Source: Stenotrophomonas lactitubi
GTDB lineage: Bacteria > Pseudomonadota > Gammaproteobacteria > Xanthomonadales > Xanthomonadaceae
Reading direction: 5' to 3'
NCBI RefSeq assembly: GCF_002803515.1
Contig: NZ_PHQX01000001.1
Location: 434,001 to 498,000 of the forward strand
Length of the DNA: 64,000 bases
Shown here piece by piece: positions 28,277 through 39,249 of the stretch (positions are counted from its first letter, which is position 1; every line of letters begins with the position of its first letter). A program made the position numbers and the translations under genes. The notes under the pieces were generated by a model. That model made no database searches. It was not told the DNA's origin and was given only the letters and a program-made list of their open reading frames with translations.

Positions 28277-28806
28277 TACTTCTTGCCTCCCGCCGGCGCC
28301 GCAGCCGGGGCGGCCGCGGGCGTCTTGTTCTTCGGCGGAATCACGGTGCGCACGCGGCTGCCATCGCCGCCGGAGTTCATCTCACCGCTGCGGGTGTTGT
28401 AGACCATGCGCTGGCCGGCATTGGTGCCGCGCGCGCTGGTGACCTTGTAGTTGCCGGTCAGGGTGATGATCTCGGTGGTGATGTCGTAGTCGATCCGGTC
28501 GGCCACCGCATCCATCCAGCTGCCATCGTCGAGCTGCTGCTTCATCTTGGCCTGCTTGCCGGTGAACACCGCACGCACGGCTTCGCCGCCCTTGAGGTAG
28601 ATCTCGGCCTCGGACGAACGCAGGTCCAGCGTGCCCTGGGTGATGATCACGCCGCCCGACAGCACGGTCTTGCCGTCACCGGTGAGGGTGCCGGACTGCG
28701 CGCCGGAATCAATGTTCATCGCTTCATTGCGGTCGGTCGACTTGGCAAAGGCGACAGCGGGGACAAGAAGACTGAGTGCGAGCACGGCTGCAAAGGGAAT
28801 CTTCAT
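28276..28806 (-). CDS. lptA: Periplasmic LPS-bridge protein LptA
   Basis: A 176-residue beta-jellyroll protein with signal peptide [21 protein letters not shown]. The core has [22 protein letters not shown]. The Ala/Pro-rich tail is disordered. It joins LptC to LptD. Confidence 0.94.
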   Translation of the reverse strand: MKIPFAAVLALSLLVPAVAFAKSTDRNEAMNIDSGAQSGTLTGDGKTVLSGGVIITQGTLDLRSSEAEIYLKGGEAVRAVFTGKQAKMKQQLDDGSWMDAVADRIDYDITTEIITLTGNYKVTSARGTNAGQRMVYNTRSGEMNSGGDGSRVRTVIPPKNKTPAAAPAAAPAGGKK

Positions 28807-28911
28807 CGGGGTCCGTTCTACCGGTGGTGGGCCTCCGGCGGGACCGGGGGCTGCGGGTGGGGGCTGCCTGCTTCGCGCCTGTCGGGAAGACGTCGCGGGC
28901 GGGCGGCGGAA

Positions 28912-29487
28912 TCAGCGCTTGGGCGTGTAACGGCCCTTGGACTGGCTGAGGAAATGATACGTGTTGTTCTTCGAATCCACCTCGAACCCGACGCCGGACT
29001 GCTCCATGCCCGGGCGGGTCATGGTCACCAGGGCATCGGTACGGGCTCGGTTGTCCTTCGGGAACACGTCCAGGTGGTCGGTGCGGAAGGTGGTCGGGAC
29101 CACGCCGGGATCGGCCGGGCTGTCGCCGGCGACGTTGCCCCGCAGCTTCATCTCGTCGCCCTTGGCACTGAGCCAGCCGGTCTCGGCGCGCAGCGTCCAG
29201 TGCTTGCCGTCCTTGTCGGGCATTTCGAACAGCGGGGTGGTGATGTTGAGCGTCTGGTCGCCACGCTGGCGTTCCAGCAGGGGCGCGCGCAGGGTGGTCG
29301 ATTCCTTGCCGTGTTCGTCCAGGGCGACGATCTGGAAGTCGTGCAGGATGTAGTCCACACCGGCGTCCTGGCCTTCGACGACAGGTGCCTTTTCACGGTT
29401 GCGCAGCGCGGCCCAGCTGCTCAGCAGGGCCGCCAGCAGCAGGCCCACGCCGAGGATCATCCGCCAGTTCAAGGTGGGGGCATTCAT
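28912..29487 (-). CDS. lptC: LPS export protein LptC
   Basis: A 191-residue bitopic protein: one N-terminal membrane helix (ILGVGLLLAALLSSWAAL), then a periplasmic jellyroll typical of LptC. It anchors the LptA bridge to LptBFG. ATG 29487 overlaps the kdsC stop by 4 bases. Confidence 0.92.
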   Translation of the reverse strand: MNAPTLNWRMILGVGLLLAALLSSWAALRNREKAPVVEGQDAGVDYILHDFQIVALDEHGKESTTLRAPLLERQRGDQTLNITTPLFEMPDKDGKHWTLRAETGWLSAKGDEMKLRGNVAGDSPADPGVVPTTFRTDHLDVFPKDNRARTDALVTMTRPGMEQSGVGFEVDSKNNTYHFLSQSKGRYTPKR

Positions 29488-30032
29488 GCGCCGAACCTCG
29501 CCAGCACGGCGTCCAGGCGGCCCTGCGCGGCCAGCAGCACGTCGCACAGCTCGCGCGCGGCACCCCGGCCGCCGTCGGCACGGGTGATCCAGTGCACGCG
29601 CTCGGCGATCCACGGATGGGCATTGGCCGGGGCCACGGCCAGGCCGACCGCGCCCAGCGGCGCCAGGTCCGGCAGGTCGTCACCCATGAAGGCCACCTGC
29701 TCCAGGCCGATGCCGTGCTGCACGCACAGCGCCTGCACGCTGGCCAGCTTGTCGCCGACGGCAATCTGGGTGTCGATGCCCAGGTCGGCGCCGCGCTTGA
29801 GCGCGGACTGGCTGTTGCGCGCGGTGATCAGCACGGGGTGGATACCGTGCTGCTGCAGCAGTTTCAGGCCCAGGCCATCCTGCACGAAGTACGCCTTGCT
29901 CTCGTTGCCATCCTTGTCGTAGTACAGCCGACCGTCGGTGAGGGTGCCGTCCACGTCGAAGCAGGCCAGGCGGATATTGGCCGCAACGGCATGCAGATGG
30001 GCGGGGAAGGCGGGCAGGGGGGACCAGGGCAT
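29484..30032 (-). CDS. kdsC: KDO-8-phosphate phosphatase
   Basis: A 182-residue HAD phosphatase of the C0 type. Motif I is CFDVDGTLTDG and the late acidic motif is AFMGDDLPDLAPL. It produces free KDO for lipid A-core assembly. Precedes lptC and follows kdsD. Confidence 0.95.
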   Translation of the reverse strand: MPWSPLPAFPAHLHAVAANIRLACFDVDGTLTDGRLYYDKDGNESKAYFVQDGLGLKLLQQHGIHPVLITARNSQSALKRGADLGIDTQIAVGDKLASVQALCVQHGIGLEQVAFMGDDLPDLAPLGAVGLAVAPANAHPWIAERVHWITRADGGRGAARELCDVLLAAQGRLDAVLARFGA

Positions 30033-30098
30033 CAGGGCATCGGACTCGGTGGTTGCGGGCTCGTTGGTACAGACTGAATGGGGTCTACGGACTGTCGG

Positions 30099-31100
30099 TT
30101 AAACCACCCGGGCCCGCAACAGGTCATGAATGTTCAGGGCGCCGACCGCGCGGCCCTCGCTGTCGACCACGATCAGGCCGGTGATCTTGTGGGTTTCCAT
30201 CAGCCGGGCAGCCTCCACCGCCAGCTTGTCAGCGCTGATGGTGCGAGGTTGCCGGGTCATCACATCGGCGATCCTGGCGGTGCGCACGTCCAGGTCGGTG
30301 TCCAGCGCGCGGCGAAGGTCGCCGTCGGTGAACAGGCCGATCAGCACGCCCTGGTCGTCGACCACGGCGGTCATGCCCAGGCGCTTGCGGCTCATCTCCA
30401 TCAGCGCTTCGCTGAGGCTGGCGCCGACATCGACCTTGGGCAGGTCCTCGCCGGTGTGCATGACGTCGGTGATGTGCAGCAGCAGGCGGCGGCCGAGGCT
30501 GCCGGCCGGGTGCGAGCGGGCGAAATCGTCGGCGGTGAAGCCGCGCGCGTCCAGCAGGGCCACCGCCAAGGCGTCGCCCATCGCCAGCGAGGCGGTGGTG
30601 CTGGAGGTGGGCGCCAGCGCCAGCGGGCAGGCTTCGGCCGGCACGCTCACATCCAGGTGGAAATCGGCGGCGCTGGCCAGGCTCGACTGCGGGCGGCCGG
30701 TCATGGCGATCAGCACATTGCCCTGGCGCTTGAGCACCGGCAGCAACATCAGCAGCTCATCCGATTCACCCGAATAGGACAGGGCCAGCACCACGTCGTC
30801 CTCGGTGATCATGCCGAGGTCGCCGTGGCCGGCCTCGCCCGGGTGCACGTAGAACGCCGGGGTGCCGGTGGAGGCCAGGGTGGCGGCGATCTTGCGCGCG
30901 ACATGGCCGGACTTGCCCATACCGGTGGCGACCACCCGGCCGCGGCTGCCCAGGATCGCCCGGCAGGCCTGCTGGAAGGCGTCGCCGAGGCGGTCGGCCA
31001 CGGCGTCCAGCGCCTGCCGTTCGATCTCGAACACGCGCCGGCCACTGGCGACCAGGGCGGCTGGGTCGGCGGAACGGGGGGGCAACAGGGATTCGGCCAT
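30099..31100 (-). CDS. kdsD: Arabinose-5-phosphate isomerase
   Basis: A 333-residue protein: an SIS sugar isomerase domain (about 45-180, TGMGKSGHVARKIAATLASTGTPAFYVHPGEA) followed by two CBS domains. It makes arabinose-5-P for KDO synthesis. Only 54 bases separate it from the divergent ibaG. Confidence 0.95.
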   Translation of the reverse strand: MAESLLPPRSADPAALVASGRRVFEIERQALDAVADRLGDAFQQACRAILGSRGRVVATGMGKSGHVARKIAATLASTGTPAFYVHPGEAGHGDLGMITEDDVVLALSYSGESDELLMLLPVLKRQGNVLIAMTGRPQSSLASAADFHLDVSVPAEACPLALAPTSSTTASLAMGDALAVALLDARGFTADDFARSHPAGSLGRRLLLHITDVMHTGEDLPKVDVGASLSEALMEMSRKRLGMTAVVDDQGVLIGLFTDGDLRRALDTDLDVRTARIADVMTRQPRTISADKLAVEAARLMETHKITGLIVVDSEGRAVGALNIHDLLRARVV

Positions 31101-31154
31101 GCGGACGCCACGCAGCGGAAGTAGAATGGACGCACATTTTATTAGGAAAGCCCG

Positions 31155-31385
31155 TTGGACGCCGACACCATCCGCAATCTGATCGAAACCGGCCTGCCCG
31201 GCGCCCGCGCCGACGTGCAGGGTGACGATGGCGTGCATTTCGAAGCGACCGTGGTCAGCGAGGCCTTTGCCGGCAAGATGCCGCTGGCCCGCCACCGGAT
31301 GGTGTATGCCACTCTGGGCGACCTGATGGGCGGCGCGATCCACGCGCTCGCATTGAAAACCGTGACCCCGGCCGAAGCCGGCTGA
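31155..31385 (+). CDS. ibaG: BolA/IbaG family protein
   Basis: A 76-residue BolA-fold protein directly before murA, the position of IbaG in proteobacteria. VSEAFAGKMPLARHRMVYATLGDLM is the characteristic helix-turn-helix-like part. Partners glutaredoxins in iron-sulfur trafficking in other species. Confidence 0.9.
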   Translation: MDADTIRNLIETGLPGARADVQGDDGVHFEATVVSEAFAGKMPLARHRMVYATLGDLMGGAIHALALKTVTPAEAG

Positions 31386-32990
<1,605 letters not shown>

Positions 32991-32992
<2 letters not shown>

Positions 32993-33022
32993 AAAAACGC
33001 CCGCGAAAGCGGGCGTTTTTTT
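32991..33022 (+). terminator. Rho-independent terminator after murA operon
   Basis: A run of A, then the 8-bp stem ACGCCCGC/GCGGGCGT with loop GAAA, then seven T. It starts inside the stop codon region of the EF-hand gene and is symmetric, so it may also stop transcripts from the minus strand. Confidence 0.93.
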
Positions 33023-33030
33023 GGGACATC

Positions 33031-33086
33031 CATCCACGCATGGCGTGGATCTACTGGGACGTGAAGTAGATCCACGCCCGTGGATG
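33031..33086. repeat. REPIN: inverted SMAG pair
   Basis: Reverse SMAG at 33031-33054 and a forward, 3-base-deleted copy at 33066-33086, between the terminator and the DUF3108 gene. Confidence 0.85.
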
Positions 33087-33100
33087 GCGCGGATCGCCGG

Positions 33101-33784
33101 TCAGTTCATCGCCTTGATGGTCAGGTCCAGCGCATCGCGACCGCTTTCACGCTGCAGCATGCGCGCCGGCACCGGGAACTCCGGCACGATCCAGGCGATC
33201 AGCTCCTTGTTGCCGTCGACGCGCGAGACCTTGGTGGCCTCGTAGCTCTTGCCGCCCACGGTGACCGATTCCTTGCCCACCACGCGGTAGGTCATGTTCT
33301 TGACCCGGCCTTCGTCGACCATGCGATAGGTCAGCGGCTTGCCGGCAGCCAGGTCGCGGGCAATGGCCAGGTTGATCAGCAGCGCGTCCATGTCGCCGGC
33401 CTTCAGGGCGATCGGTCCGGCGCGATCCGGCTTGATGTCGCCGGTCCAGGTGGCCTGGTTGCTGGTCCAGTTGTAGTTGGCCTGCACATTGCGCTTCTTC
33501 ACCAGCAACGCCGAGCGATCCTGGCTGCTGAGCGGGCGCAGCTGCCCGCGCACCTCCTCGAACACGGTGGTCTGGCTCAGGTCGGCCAGCTGGTTCTTGA
33601 CCTGCAGGCTGTAGCGCCACTTGTTGCTGCCTTCGCTGGCCAGGGTCATGCTGCCGTTGGCCTGCATGCCCATGTAGCTGGCCAGGTAGTCGGCCTTGAA
33701 CGGCTGCAGGGCCATGGCCGGCAGGCTGGCCACCGACAAGGCGGCAGCGGCGATCCAGGTCAGGGGGCGGGTCACGGTGTTCAT
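33101..33784 (-). CDS. DUF3108 periplasmic protein, second paralogue
   Basis: A 227-residue exported protein with signal peptide ending LPAMALQ. DUF3108 pattern: FKADYLASYMGMQANGSMTL, a central TVFEEVRGQLRPLSSQ, and VPARMLQRESGRDALDLTI at the end. It is 2 bases from its paralogue and probably arose by duplication. Function unknown; such genes often sit beside purN. Confidence 0.85.
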   Translation of the reverse strand: MNTVTRPLTWIAAAALSVASLPAMALQPFKADYLASYMGMQANGSMTLASEGSNKWRYSLQVKNQLADLSQTTVFEEVRGQLRPLSSQDRSALLVKKRNVQANYNWTSNQATWTGDIKPDRAGPIALKAGDMDALLINLAIARDLAAGKPLTYRMVDEGRVKNMTYRVVGKESVTVGGKSYEATKVSRVDGNKELIAWIVPEFPVPARMLQRESGRDALDLTIKAMN

Positions 33785-33786
33785 GC

Positions 33787-34584
33787 TCAGACTCCTTGGT
33801 ATTCGATCAGGCGCAGATCGACGCGATCTTCGCCGTCTTCGCGTTGCAGGATGCGCACCGGGGTGGGGACACCGTTGGCGATCCAGAGAATGGTTTCGTT
33901 GTTGCCGCCGTTGGTCCGATAGACCCGCAGCGCGTTGTAGGACAGGTCGCCGACCTCGACGTTCTCGGTCTGCGGCGCGGCCTGGTAATCGTGCTGGCGC
34001 ACCTTGCCCATGTCGACGTAGCGATAGTGCATGGCCGCACCAGGGCGGGCATCGCGCATGATCGCCAGGTTCATCAGCAGGGCGCTCTGGTCGCCGGCCT
34101 GCAGCGGAATCGGCTGTGCGCGCTTCTTTTCCACGTCGCCACTCCACTGCGCGGTGCCGGCCTGCCAGTTGTAGGTGCCGACGGCCTTCTTGCCGAGGAA
34201 CAGGCCCTTGCGCACCGTGCTCTGGCTGAGTGGCGCATAGACACCGTTGCGCTCCTCGAACACGGTGCTCTGTTCGATGTTCAGGCCGAGCACGCTGGCA
34301 AAGCCGCGGCGGCCGACTACCTGCATGTCCACCCGCCACTGGTTGCCACCGGTGTGGGTGACCTGCATGGTCGCATCGCCCGCTTCCTTGCTCTTGTAGA
34401 AGGCCTGGTAGGTTGCGCTGAACGGCTGCAGCGGCGGCGGCTCCCAGGCCAGTGCAGGCAGCACCGGCGGCGCCACCTCGGCAGGTGCCGGCGCAGCAGG
34501 CGCTGTTGCCTGGCCCCAGCCCGCACAGGCGAGGACGGCAAGCGGCAGCAGCAGGGTTGTACGCAGCAGGGACGTGGTCTTCAT
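33787..34584 (-). CDS. DUF3108 periplasmic protein, first paralogue
   Basis: A 265-residue exported protein with signal peptide and an Ala/Pro-rich spacer (about 22-45). It then follows the same plan as its downstream paralogue: FSATYQAFYKSKEAGDATMQV, STVFEERNGVYAPLSQST, PVRILQREDGEDRVDLRLIEY. Function unknown. Located downstream of purN. Confidence 0.85.
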   Translation of the reverse strand: MKTTSLLRTTLLLPLAVLACAGWGQATAPAAPAPAEVAPPVLPALAWEPPPLQPFSATYQAFYKSKEAGDATMQVTHTGGNQWRVDMQVVGRRGFASVLGLNIEQSTVFEERNGVYAPLSQSTVRKGLFLGKKAVGTYNWQAGTAQWSGDVEKKRAQPIPLQAGDQSALLMNLAIMRDARPGAAMHYRYVDMGKVRQHDYQAAPQTENVEVGDLSYNALRVYRTNGGNNETILWIANGVPTPVRILQREDGEDRVDLRLIEYQGV

Positions 34585-34652
34585 GGCCGACAGGAACCGC
34601 AGGAGGGGAGCAGGATGCCAGCCCCGCAGTCAGCGGGGCGTGTGCACGGGGG

Positions 34653-35309
34653 TTACCGGTTCAGGTTCCCGGCGGAATCTAGAGCCAAGGGGCTAAACAG
34701 GGGGTGACCGTCGAATGTCGGCTGGCCTTCCCGTTCAGCCAGGCGGCCTGCACACAGCAGTTCCAGGGTGGCGATCAGCAGCGGATGCTCCACCGCGAGC
34801 ACGCGTTCGGCCAGGGTCTGCGCATCATCGCCGGCAAGCACCGGAACCCGCGCCTGCGCCAGCACCGCGCCGGCATCCAGTTCCGGCACCACCAGGTGCA
34901 CGCTGGCGCCGTGCTCGCTATCGCCGGCCTCAAGCGCCCGTGCATGGGTGTGCAGGCCCTTGTGCAGCGGCAGCAGCGAGGGATGGATGTTGACCAGGCG
35001 GCCATTGAACCGCTGTACGAAATCGGCACCGAGGATACGCATGTAGCCGGCGCAGACGATCCAGTCCGGAGCACATGCTGCCAGCGCATCACCCAGCGCC
35101 TGCTCGTAGGCGGCGCGGTCGCTGAACTCCTTCGGCGCATGCCCCCAGCGTCGATCCGCTGCCACCCGCTCCAGTGCGGTCGCATCGGGGCGGTCGGAGA
35201 ACACGCCGACAATCTCGGCCTGCAGTCGCCCTGCCGCGATGGCGTCGACAATGGCCTGCAGGTTGCTGCCGCGACCGGAGGCCAGCACGGCGATTCGGCA
35301 GATGCTCAT
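34653..35309 (-). CDS. purN: Phosphoribosylglycinamide formyltransferase
   Basis: A 218-residue folate-dependent GAR transformylase of purine synthesis. VLASGRGSNLQAIVDAI (phosphate binding), AGYMRILG, and the catalytic N-H-D set in NIHPSLLPLHKGLHTH and HLVVPELDAG. It overlaps the DUF2238 gene by 4 bases. Confidence 0.96.
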   Translation of the reverse strand: MSICRIAVLASGRGSNLQAIVDAIAAGRLQAEIVGVFSDRPDATALERVAADRRWGHAPKEFSDRAAYEQALGDALAACAPDWIVCAGYMRILGADFVQRFNGRLVNIHPSLLPLHKGLHTHARALEAGDSEHGASVHLVVPELDAGAVLAQARVPVLAGDDAQTLAERVLAVEHPLLIATLELLCAGRLAEREGQPTFDGHPLFSPLALDSAGNLNR

Positions 35310-35968
35310 CGCCCCGCGCTCCGGCGCACCAACGGCCACAGCAACAGGCTGCCCAGGGTCGCCAGCAGCATGTCCGCATGCGCGTCCCACATGTCGCCCT
35401 GCTGGCCGTTGTAGGCCTCGGCCGCTTCCGGCGACAGGGCAAGGGCGATGCCCCATTCCAGCCACTCATACGCCAGGCTGGAACACATCACTGCCATCAC
35501 CGCCAAGGTGAAGGCCTGGCCGATGCGCAGTGCAGGCCAGAAGCGTCGCGCCAGCTGCAGCAACGCCGGCGTGAAGCAGACGCCATAGAGGAAGTGGATC
35601 AGGCGATCGAAGTGGTTGCGCTGCCAGCCAAAGGCGGCATCCGGCGACCATCCGAGCAGCGACTGCAGCCAGGCATCATAGGGAACGTTGGAATACAGCC
35701 AGCGCGCGGCCACGCAGTGGATGGCGATGAAGCCGCAGATGGCGATGAACGCGCCGTTGTCCAGCTGCCAGCGCCGGTCCACCCACCACAGGGCGAGCAG
35801 GCCGATCACGGTCAGCGAGCTGTGCAGGGCCTGCTCGAGCGGCCACAGCGGATGGATCCAGGTTGCTGCGAATATGCACAACACCGCAGCCAGCGCGACC
35901 TTCTTCGGTCCCGACAGTGAGTGGGTGGCGCGGTTGCTGGCGAGCGTGGAGGCGGCGGGCGTGGACAT
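35306..35968 (-). CDS. DUF2238 (YjdF-type) membrane protein
   Basis: A 220-residue protein with six predicted membrane segments. Family pattern: NHFDRLIHFLYGVCFTPALL and YNGQQGDMWDAHADMLLATLGSLL. Function unknown. Translationally coupled to purN. Confidence 0.88.
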   Translation of the reverse strand: MSTPAASTLASNRATHSLSGPKKVALAAVLCIFAATWIHPLWPLEQALHSSLTVIGLLALWWVDRRWQLDNGAFIAICGFIAIHCVAARWLYSNVPYDAWLQSLLGWSPDAAFGWQRNHFDRLIHFLYGVCFTPALLQLARRFWPALRIGQAFTLAVMAVMCSSLAYEWLEWGIALALSPEAAEAYNGQQGDMWDAHADMLLATLGSLLLWPLVRRSAGR

Positions 35969-36011
35969 GTCGGAGCGATCAGCAGAAGGGACGGAACATG
36001 CGCCTGCCAGC

Positions 36012-36434
36012 TCAGACGCTGACGTGGTCGCCGCGGTCGAACAGTGCGGCGATCTCCGGCTTGCGCAGGAAATACACCGCGTAGGCGGTCAGCGCCATGC
36101 CCAGCGGGCCGGCCATCACCGCGGCCCAGGCCGCGCCGCGACACCAGGCCAGATTACTGCGCTGGCCAAGCAGCCGCGCGGTGCGCAACTGCAGGAAGCC
36201 CAGCCCGATGGCCAGCAGCGACACCGCGCCGTACACCGTCGCCAGCACCGCGCCGTCATCCATGCCGCGTTCGAAGGCGACGATGCCGACAAAACCGAGG
36301 AACACCAGCGCTGCCAGCCAATGGAAGCCTGCCAGTGCATAGAACAGGATCTTCAGGTTGTGCAGGTGGCTGGCGGTCTGCAGATCGGCCAGGGTCTGTC
36401 GTGGCAGCGGCGGTGGGTTCATTCCATCGCTCAT
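36012..36434 (-). CDS. Small membrane protein, unknown
   Basis: A 140-residue protein with three to four hydrophobic segments (for example FHWLAALVFLGFVGIVAF and GAAWAAVMAGPLGMALTAYAVYFL). Not recognised. ATG 36434 overlaps the stop of the next upstream gene by 4 bases, so the two small membrane proteins are coupled, in the purM transcription unit. Confidence 0.7.
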   Translation of the reverse strand: MSDGMNPPPLPRQTLADLQTASHLHNLKILFYALAGFHWLAALVFLGFVGIVAFERGMDDGAVLATVYGAVSLLAIGLGFLQLRTARLLGQRSNLAWCRGAAWAAVMAGPLGMALTAYAVYFLRKPEIAALFDRGDHVSV

Positions 36435-36928
36435 GCCACACCCGCCTGGCCAGCGAAGGCGGCCTTCACCTGCGGGCGCAGCAGCACGACCAGGGTGAAC
36501 ACGCCGAGGATGGTGCCGATGGGGGTGAACAGGCACGACAGCCCGGCCACGATCATGCACAACAGGTAGCGGCGCTGCTGCGACAGGCAGCGGCCGGCAT
36601 AGGCGACAAAGCCGGCCAGGGTCAGCCCGCCGAGCACGATGCAGAAACCCATCACGGTGAACAGCCAGCCGACGAACTGCTGTTCTTCCGGCGAAGACGG
36701 TTCACCGCCGGACTTCATCGGCAGCGAGCCGGACAGCATGGCGATACCCAGCACGATGTGCAGGATGAAGATCAGCGAGAACACCGCCATCAGACCGGCG
36801 ACCACGTAGTGGCCGATTGCCAGCTGGCGCAGCTGGGTGGCGTCCTGCGGGCCGAACACCGGCACGGCCGGGTTCGGCGGCAGCACCGGCGGAGCCGGCG
36901 TCGTCGACAAGGGAGTGGGTGCGTCCAT
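36431..36928 (-). CDS. Small membrane protein, unknown
   Basis: A 165-residue protein: a Pro-rich N-terminus, then three to four membrane helices (YVVAGLMAVFSLIFILHIVLG, GWLFTVMGFCIVLGGLTLAGFVAY, PIGTILGVFTLVVLL). Not recognised. It starts 22 bases after purM and is coupled to the following small membrane protein. Confidence 0.75.
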   Translation of the reverse strand: MDAPTPLSTTPAPPVLPPNPAVPVFGPQDATQLRQLAIGHYVVAGLMAVFSLIFILHIVLGIAMLSGSLPMKSGGEPSSPEEQQFVGWLFTVMGFCIVLGGLTLAGFVAYAGRCLSQQRRYLLCMIVAGLSCLFTPIGTILGVFTLVVLLRPQVKAAFAGQAGVA

Positions 36929-36950
36929 GCGGGTTCCTTTGTCCAGTGGA

Positions 36951-38009
36951 TCAGGCGATGTGGACGCGTTCGCCGCCCTGGGCGGTGACCACCTGGCCGA
37001 TCGTCCAGTGCTCCAGGCCCTGCGCCTTGACCGCGGCGGACACGGCCTCCAGCTGGTCCGGGGCGACGATCAGCACGAAGCCGATGCCGCAGTTGAAGGT
37101 GCGCCACATCTCGCTGTCGGCCACCGCGCCTTCCTTCTGCAGCCACTGGAACACCGGCGGCAGGGTCCACGACGAGGCCTGGATGTCCAGGCCGAGGCCC
37201 TCGGGCACCACGCGGATGATGTTCTCGGTCAGGCCGCCACCGGTGATGTGGGCCATGCCGTGGATGGCATCGCCGTGTGACTTCAGCAGCGACAGGATCG
37301 GCTTGACGTACAGGCGGGTGGGGGCCATCAGCGCATCGACCAGCTTGACCCCGCCTTCCAGTTCCAGCTCGGCCGGGCGGCCGGCGCGGTCGTAGATGCG
37401 ACGGACCAGCGAATAGCCATTGGAGTGCGGGCCGGAGGAGGCGATGCCGATCAGCACGTCGCCTTCGGCGACATGGGCGCCGTCCTTCAGCTCGCTCTTT
37501 TCGACGGCAGCGACGGTGAAGCCGGCCAGGTCGTACTCGCCCGGCGCGTACATGTCGGGCATCTCGGCGGTTTCGCCGCCGATCAGGGCGCAGCCGGCCT
37601 CGGTGCAGCCATTGGCGATGCCGCCCACGACCGCGGCGGCGGTATCGATGTCCAGCTTGCCGGTGGCGAAGTAGTCCAGGAAGAACAGCGGCTCGGCGCC
37701 CTGCACCAGCACGTCGTTCACGCACATGGCGACCAGGTCGATGCCGATCGTATCGTGGCGGTTCAGCTGGTGGGCCAGCTTCAGCTTGGTGCCGACGCCG
37801 TCGGTACCCGACACCAGCACCGGCTCGCGGTACTTGTTGGACAGGTCGAACAGGGCGCCGAAGCCACCCAGGCCGCCCATCACCTCCGGACGGAAGCTGC
37901 GCTTGACCAGGGGCTTGATCCGCTCGACCAGCTCGTTGCCGGCGTCGATGTCGACACCCGCGTCACGGTAGGTGAGGGGGGAAGGGGCGGAAGACGGGCT
38001 GTTGGTCAC
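36951..38009 (-). CDS. purM: Phosphoribosylformylglycinamidine cyclo-ligase
   Basis: AIR synthetase of purine synthesis, 352 residues, with [49 protein letters not shown] and [14 protein letters not shown]. No ATG suits the N-terminus; GTG 38009 ([18 protein letters not shown]) is the likely start. Divergent from the DUF2066 gene. Confidence 0.95.
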   Translation of the reverse strand: MTNSPSSAPSPLTYRDAGVDIDAGNELVERIKPLVKRSFRPEVMGGLGGFGALFDLSNKYREPVLVSGTDGVGTKLKLAHQLNRHDTIGIDLVAMCVNDVLVQGAEPLFFLDYFATGKLDIDTAAAVVGGIANGCTEAGCALIGGETAEMPDMYAPGEYDLAGFTVAAVEKSELKDGAHVAEGDVLIGIASSGPHSNGYSLVRRIYDRAGRPAELELEGGVKLVDALMAPTRLYVKPILSLLKSHGDAIHGMAHITGGGLTENIIRVVPEGLGLDIQASSWTLPPVFQWLQKEGAVADSEMWRTFNCGIGFVLIVAPDQLEAVSAAVKAQGLEHWTIGQVVTAQGGERVHIA

Positions 38010-38109
38010 GGGCGTCGGCGCTGGCAGGGGTTGAATCGCCGATTTTAACAGGCCGCATTGGCGCAAAGGCCGTATTCGGGCAACAATTCCCCCCGGATAC
38101 GTCGAGCCA

Positions 38110-39249
38110 ATGGATGTCCTGATGCGCCGCAGCCTGTTTTTGACCCTGCTCCTTGCGCTGTGCCTGCCGGTGGCCACGATGGCCCAGAGCGGCATGCGAA
38201 CCGAGGGGGATGTTGCCACTGCCAGTGGTGCGTACGAGGCCGAAGTGCCCGTCAACAGCCAAGCCGAGGCTGACCGCAACGGTGCACTTGCCCGCGCGTT
38301 GAGCGTTGTACTGGGCAAATTGTCCGGCGATCGCAGCGTCATGTCGCGCCCCGGCGTGGCGCAGGCGTTGCGCAATGCCAAGGACTATGTGGCCAGCTAC
38401 GACTACAAGCAGGACCAGAGCGTGGGCGCCAGCGGTGCGCCGAGCTTCCGTACCCTGCTGGTCGCGCGCTTCCGCGAGGATGACGTGGACGGGCTGGTGT
38501 CGGCGCTGGGCCTGCCGCTGTGGCCGCAGCCACGACCGAAGCCGGTGCTGTGGCTGGCCGTTGATGACGGCAGCGGTCCGCGTCTGGTCAGCGTGCAGCA
38601 GGCCAATGCCGCGCGGCCGTTGCTGAGCCGGGCCATCGAGCGCGGCTACAAGCTCGGCCTGCCCAGTGGTGGCGCCGCCGAGCAGGCCCTGGCCGGTGCC
38701 ATCTGGCGCCAGGACAGCGCTGCCGTTGCCCGCGCCTCGTCGCGCTATTCGCCGCCGATGCAGTTGATCGGCAAGCTCTACCGCGCCAATGGCGGCTGGC
38801 AGGCGGACTGGGTGTTCGTCGACAACGGCCGTGAACTGAACAAGTGGACCAGCAAGGATGCCAACGCGATGCGCGCGATGGCTGCCGGTGCCGATGGCGC
38901 TGCCGACGCGCTGGTCAAGCGTTATGCCAAGGCCGGTGCGGCCACCGGCCAGGCGGGCACCTACCGCGTGGTGGTGACCGGCATCAACAGCGCGGACGAA
39001 TACCTGCGCCTGGCTGCCGGCCTGCGTGAAGTGGCCGTGGTGCGCAACGTTACCCCGCTGCGTGCGACCGCCGATCATCTGGAACTGAATCTGGAAATGA
39101 CCACCGGCCTGGCCGGCTTCAACCGCATGCTCGGCGACAACGGCGTGCTGGTGCCGTCGGCGACCCTGCCGGCCCTGCCGACGCCGATCGACGATACGAC
39201 CGGTGCACCGGCACCGGCGCCGGTCAGCAACGAGTACCGCCTGCGATGA
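38110..39249 (+). CDS. DUF2066 exported protein
   Basis: A 379-residue protein with signal peptide ([18 protein letters not shown]). Residues about 35-300 fit DUF2066: [27 protein letters not shown] and [20 protein letters not shown]. Function unknown. An ATG at 38122 is an alternative start. Its stop overlaps the start of the AI-2E-type permease, and hda follows; this gene order is conserved in Xanthomonadaceae. Confidence 0.85.
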   Translation: MDVLMRRSLFLTLLLALCLPVATMAQSGMRTEGDVATASGAYEAEVPVNSQAEADRNGALARALSVVLGKLSGDRSVMSRPGVAQALRNAKDYVASYDYKQDQSVGASGAPSFRTLLVARFREDDVDGLVSALGLPLWPQPRPKPVLWLAVDDGSGPRLVSVQQANAARPLLSRAIERGYKLGLPSGGAAEQALAGAIWRQDSAAVARASSRYSPPMQLIGKLYRANGGWQADWVFVDNGRELNKWTSKDANAMRAMAAGADGAADALVKRYAKAGAATGQAGTYRVVVTGINSADEYLRLAAGLREVAVVRNVTPLRATADHLELNLEMTTGLAGFNRMLGDNGVLVPSATLPALPTPIDDTTGAPAPAPVSNEYRLR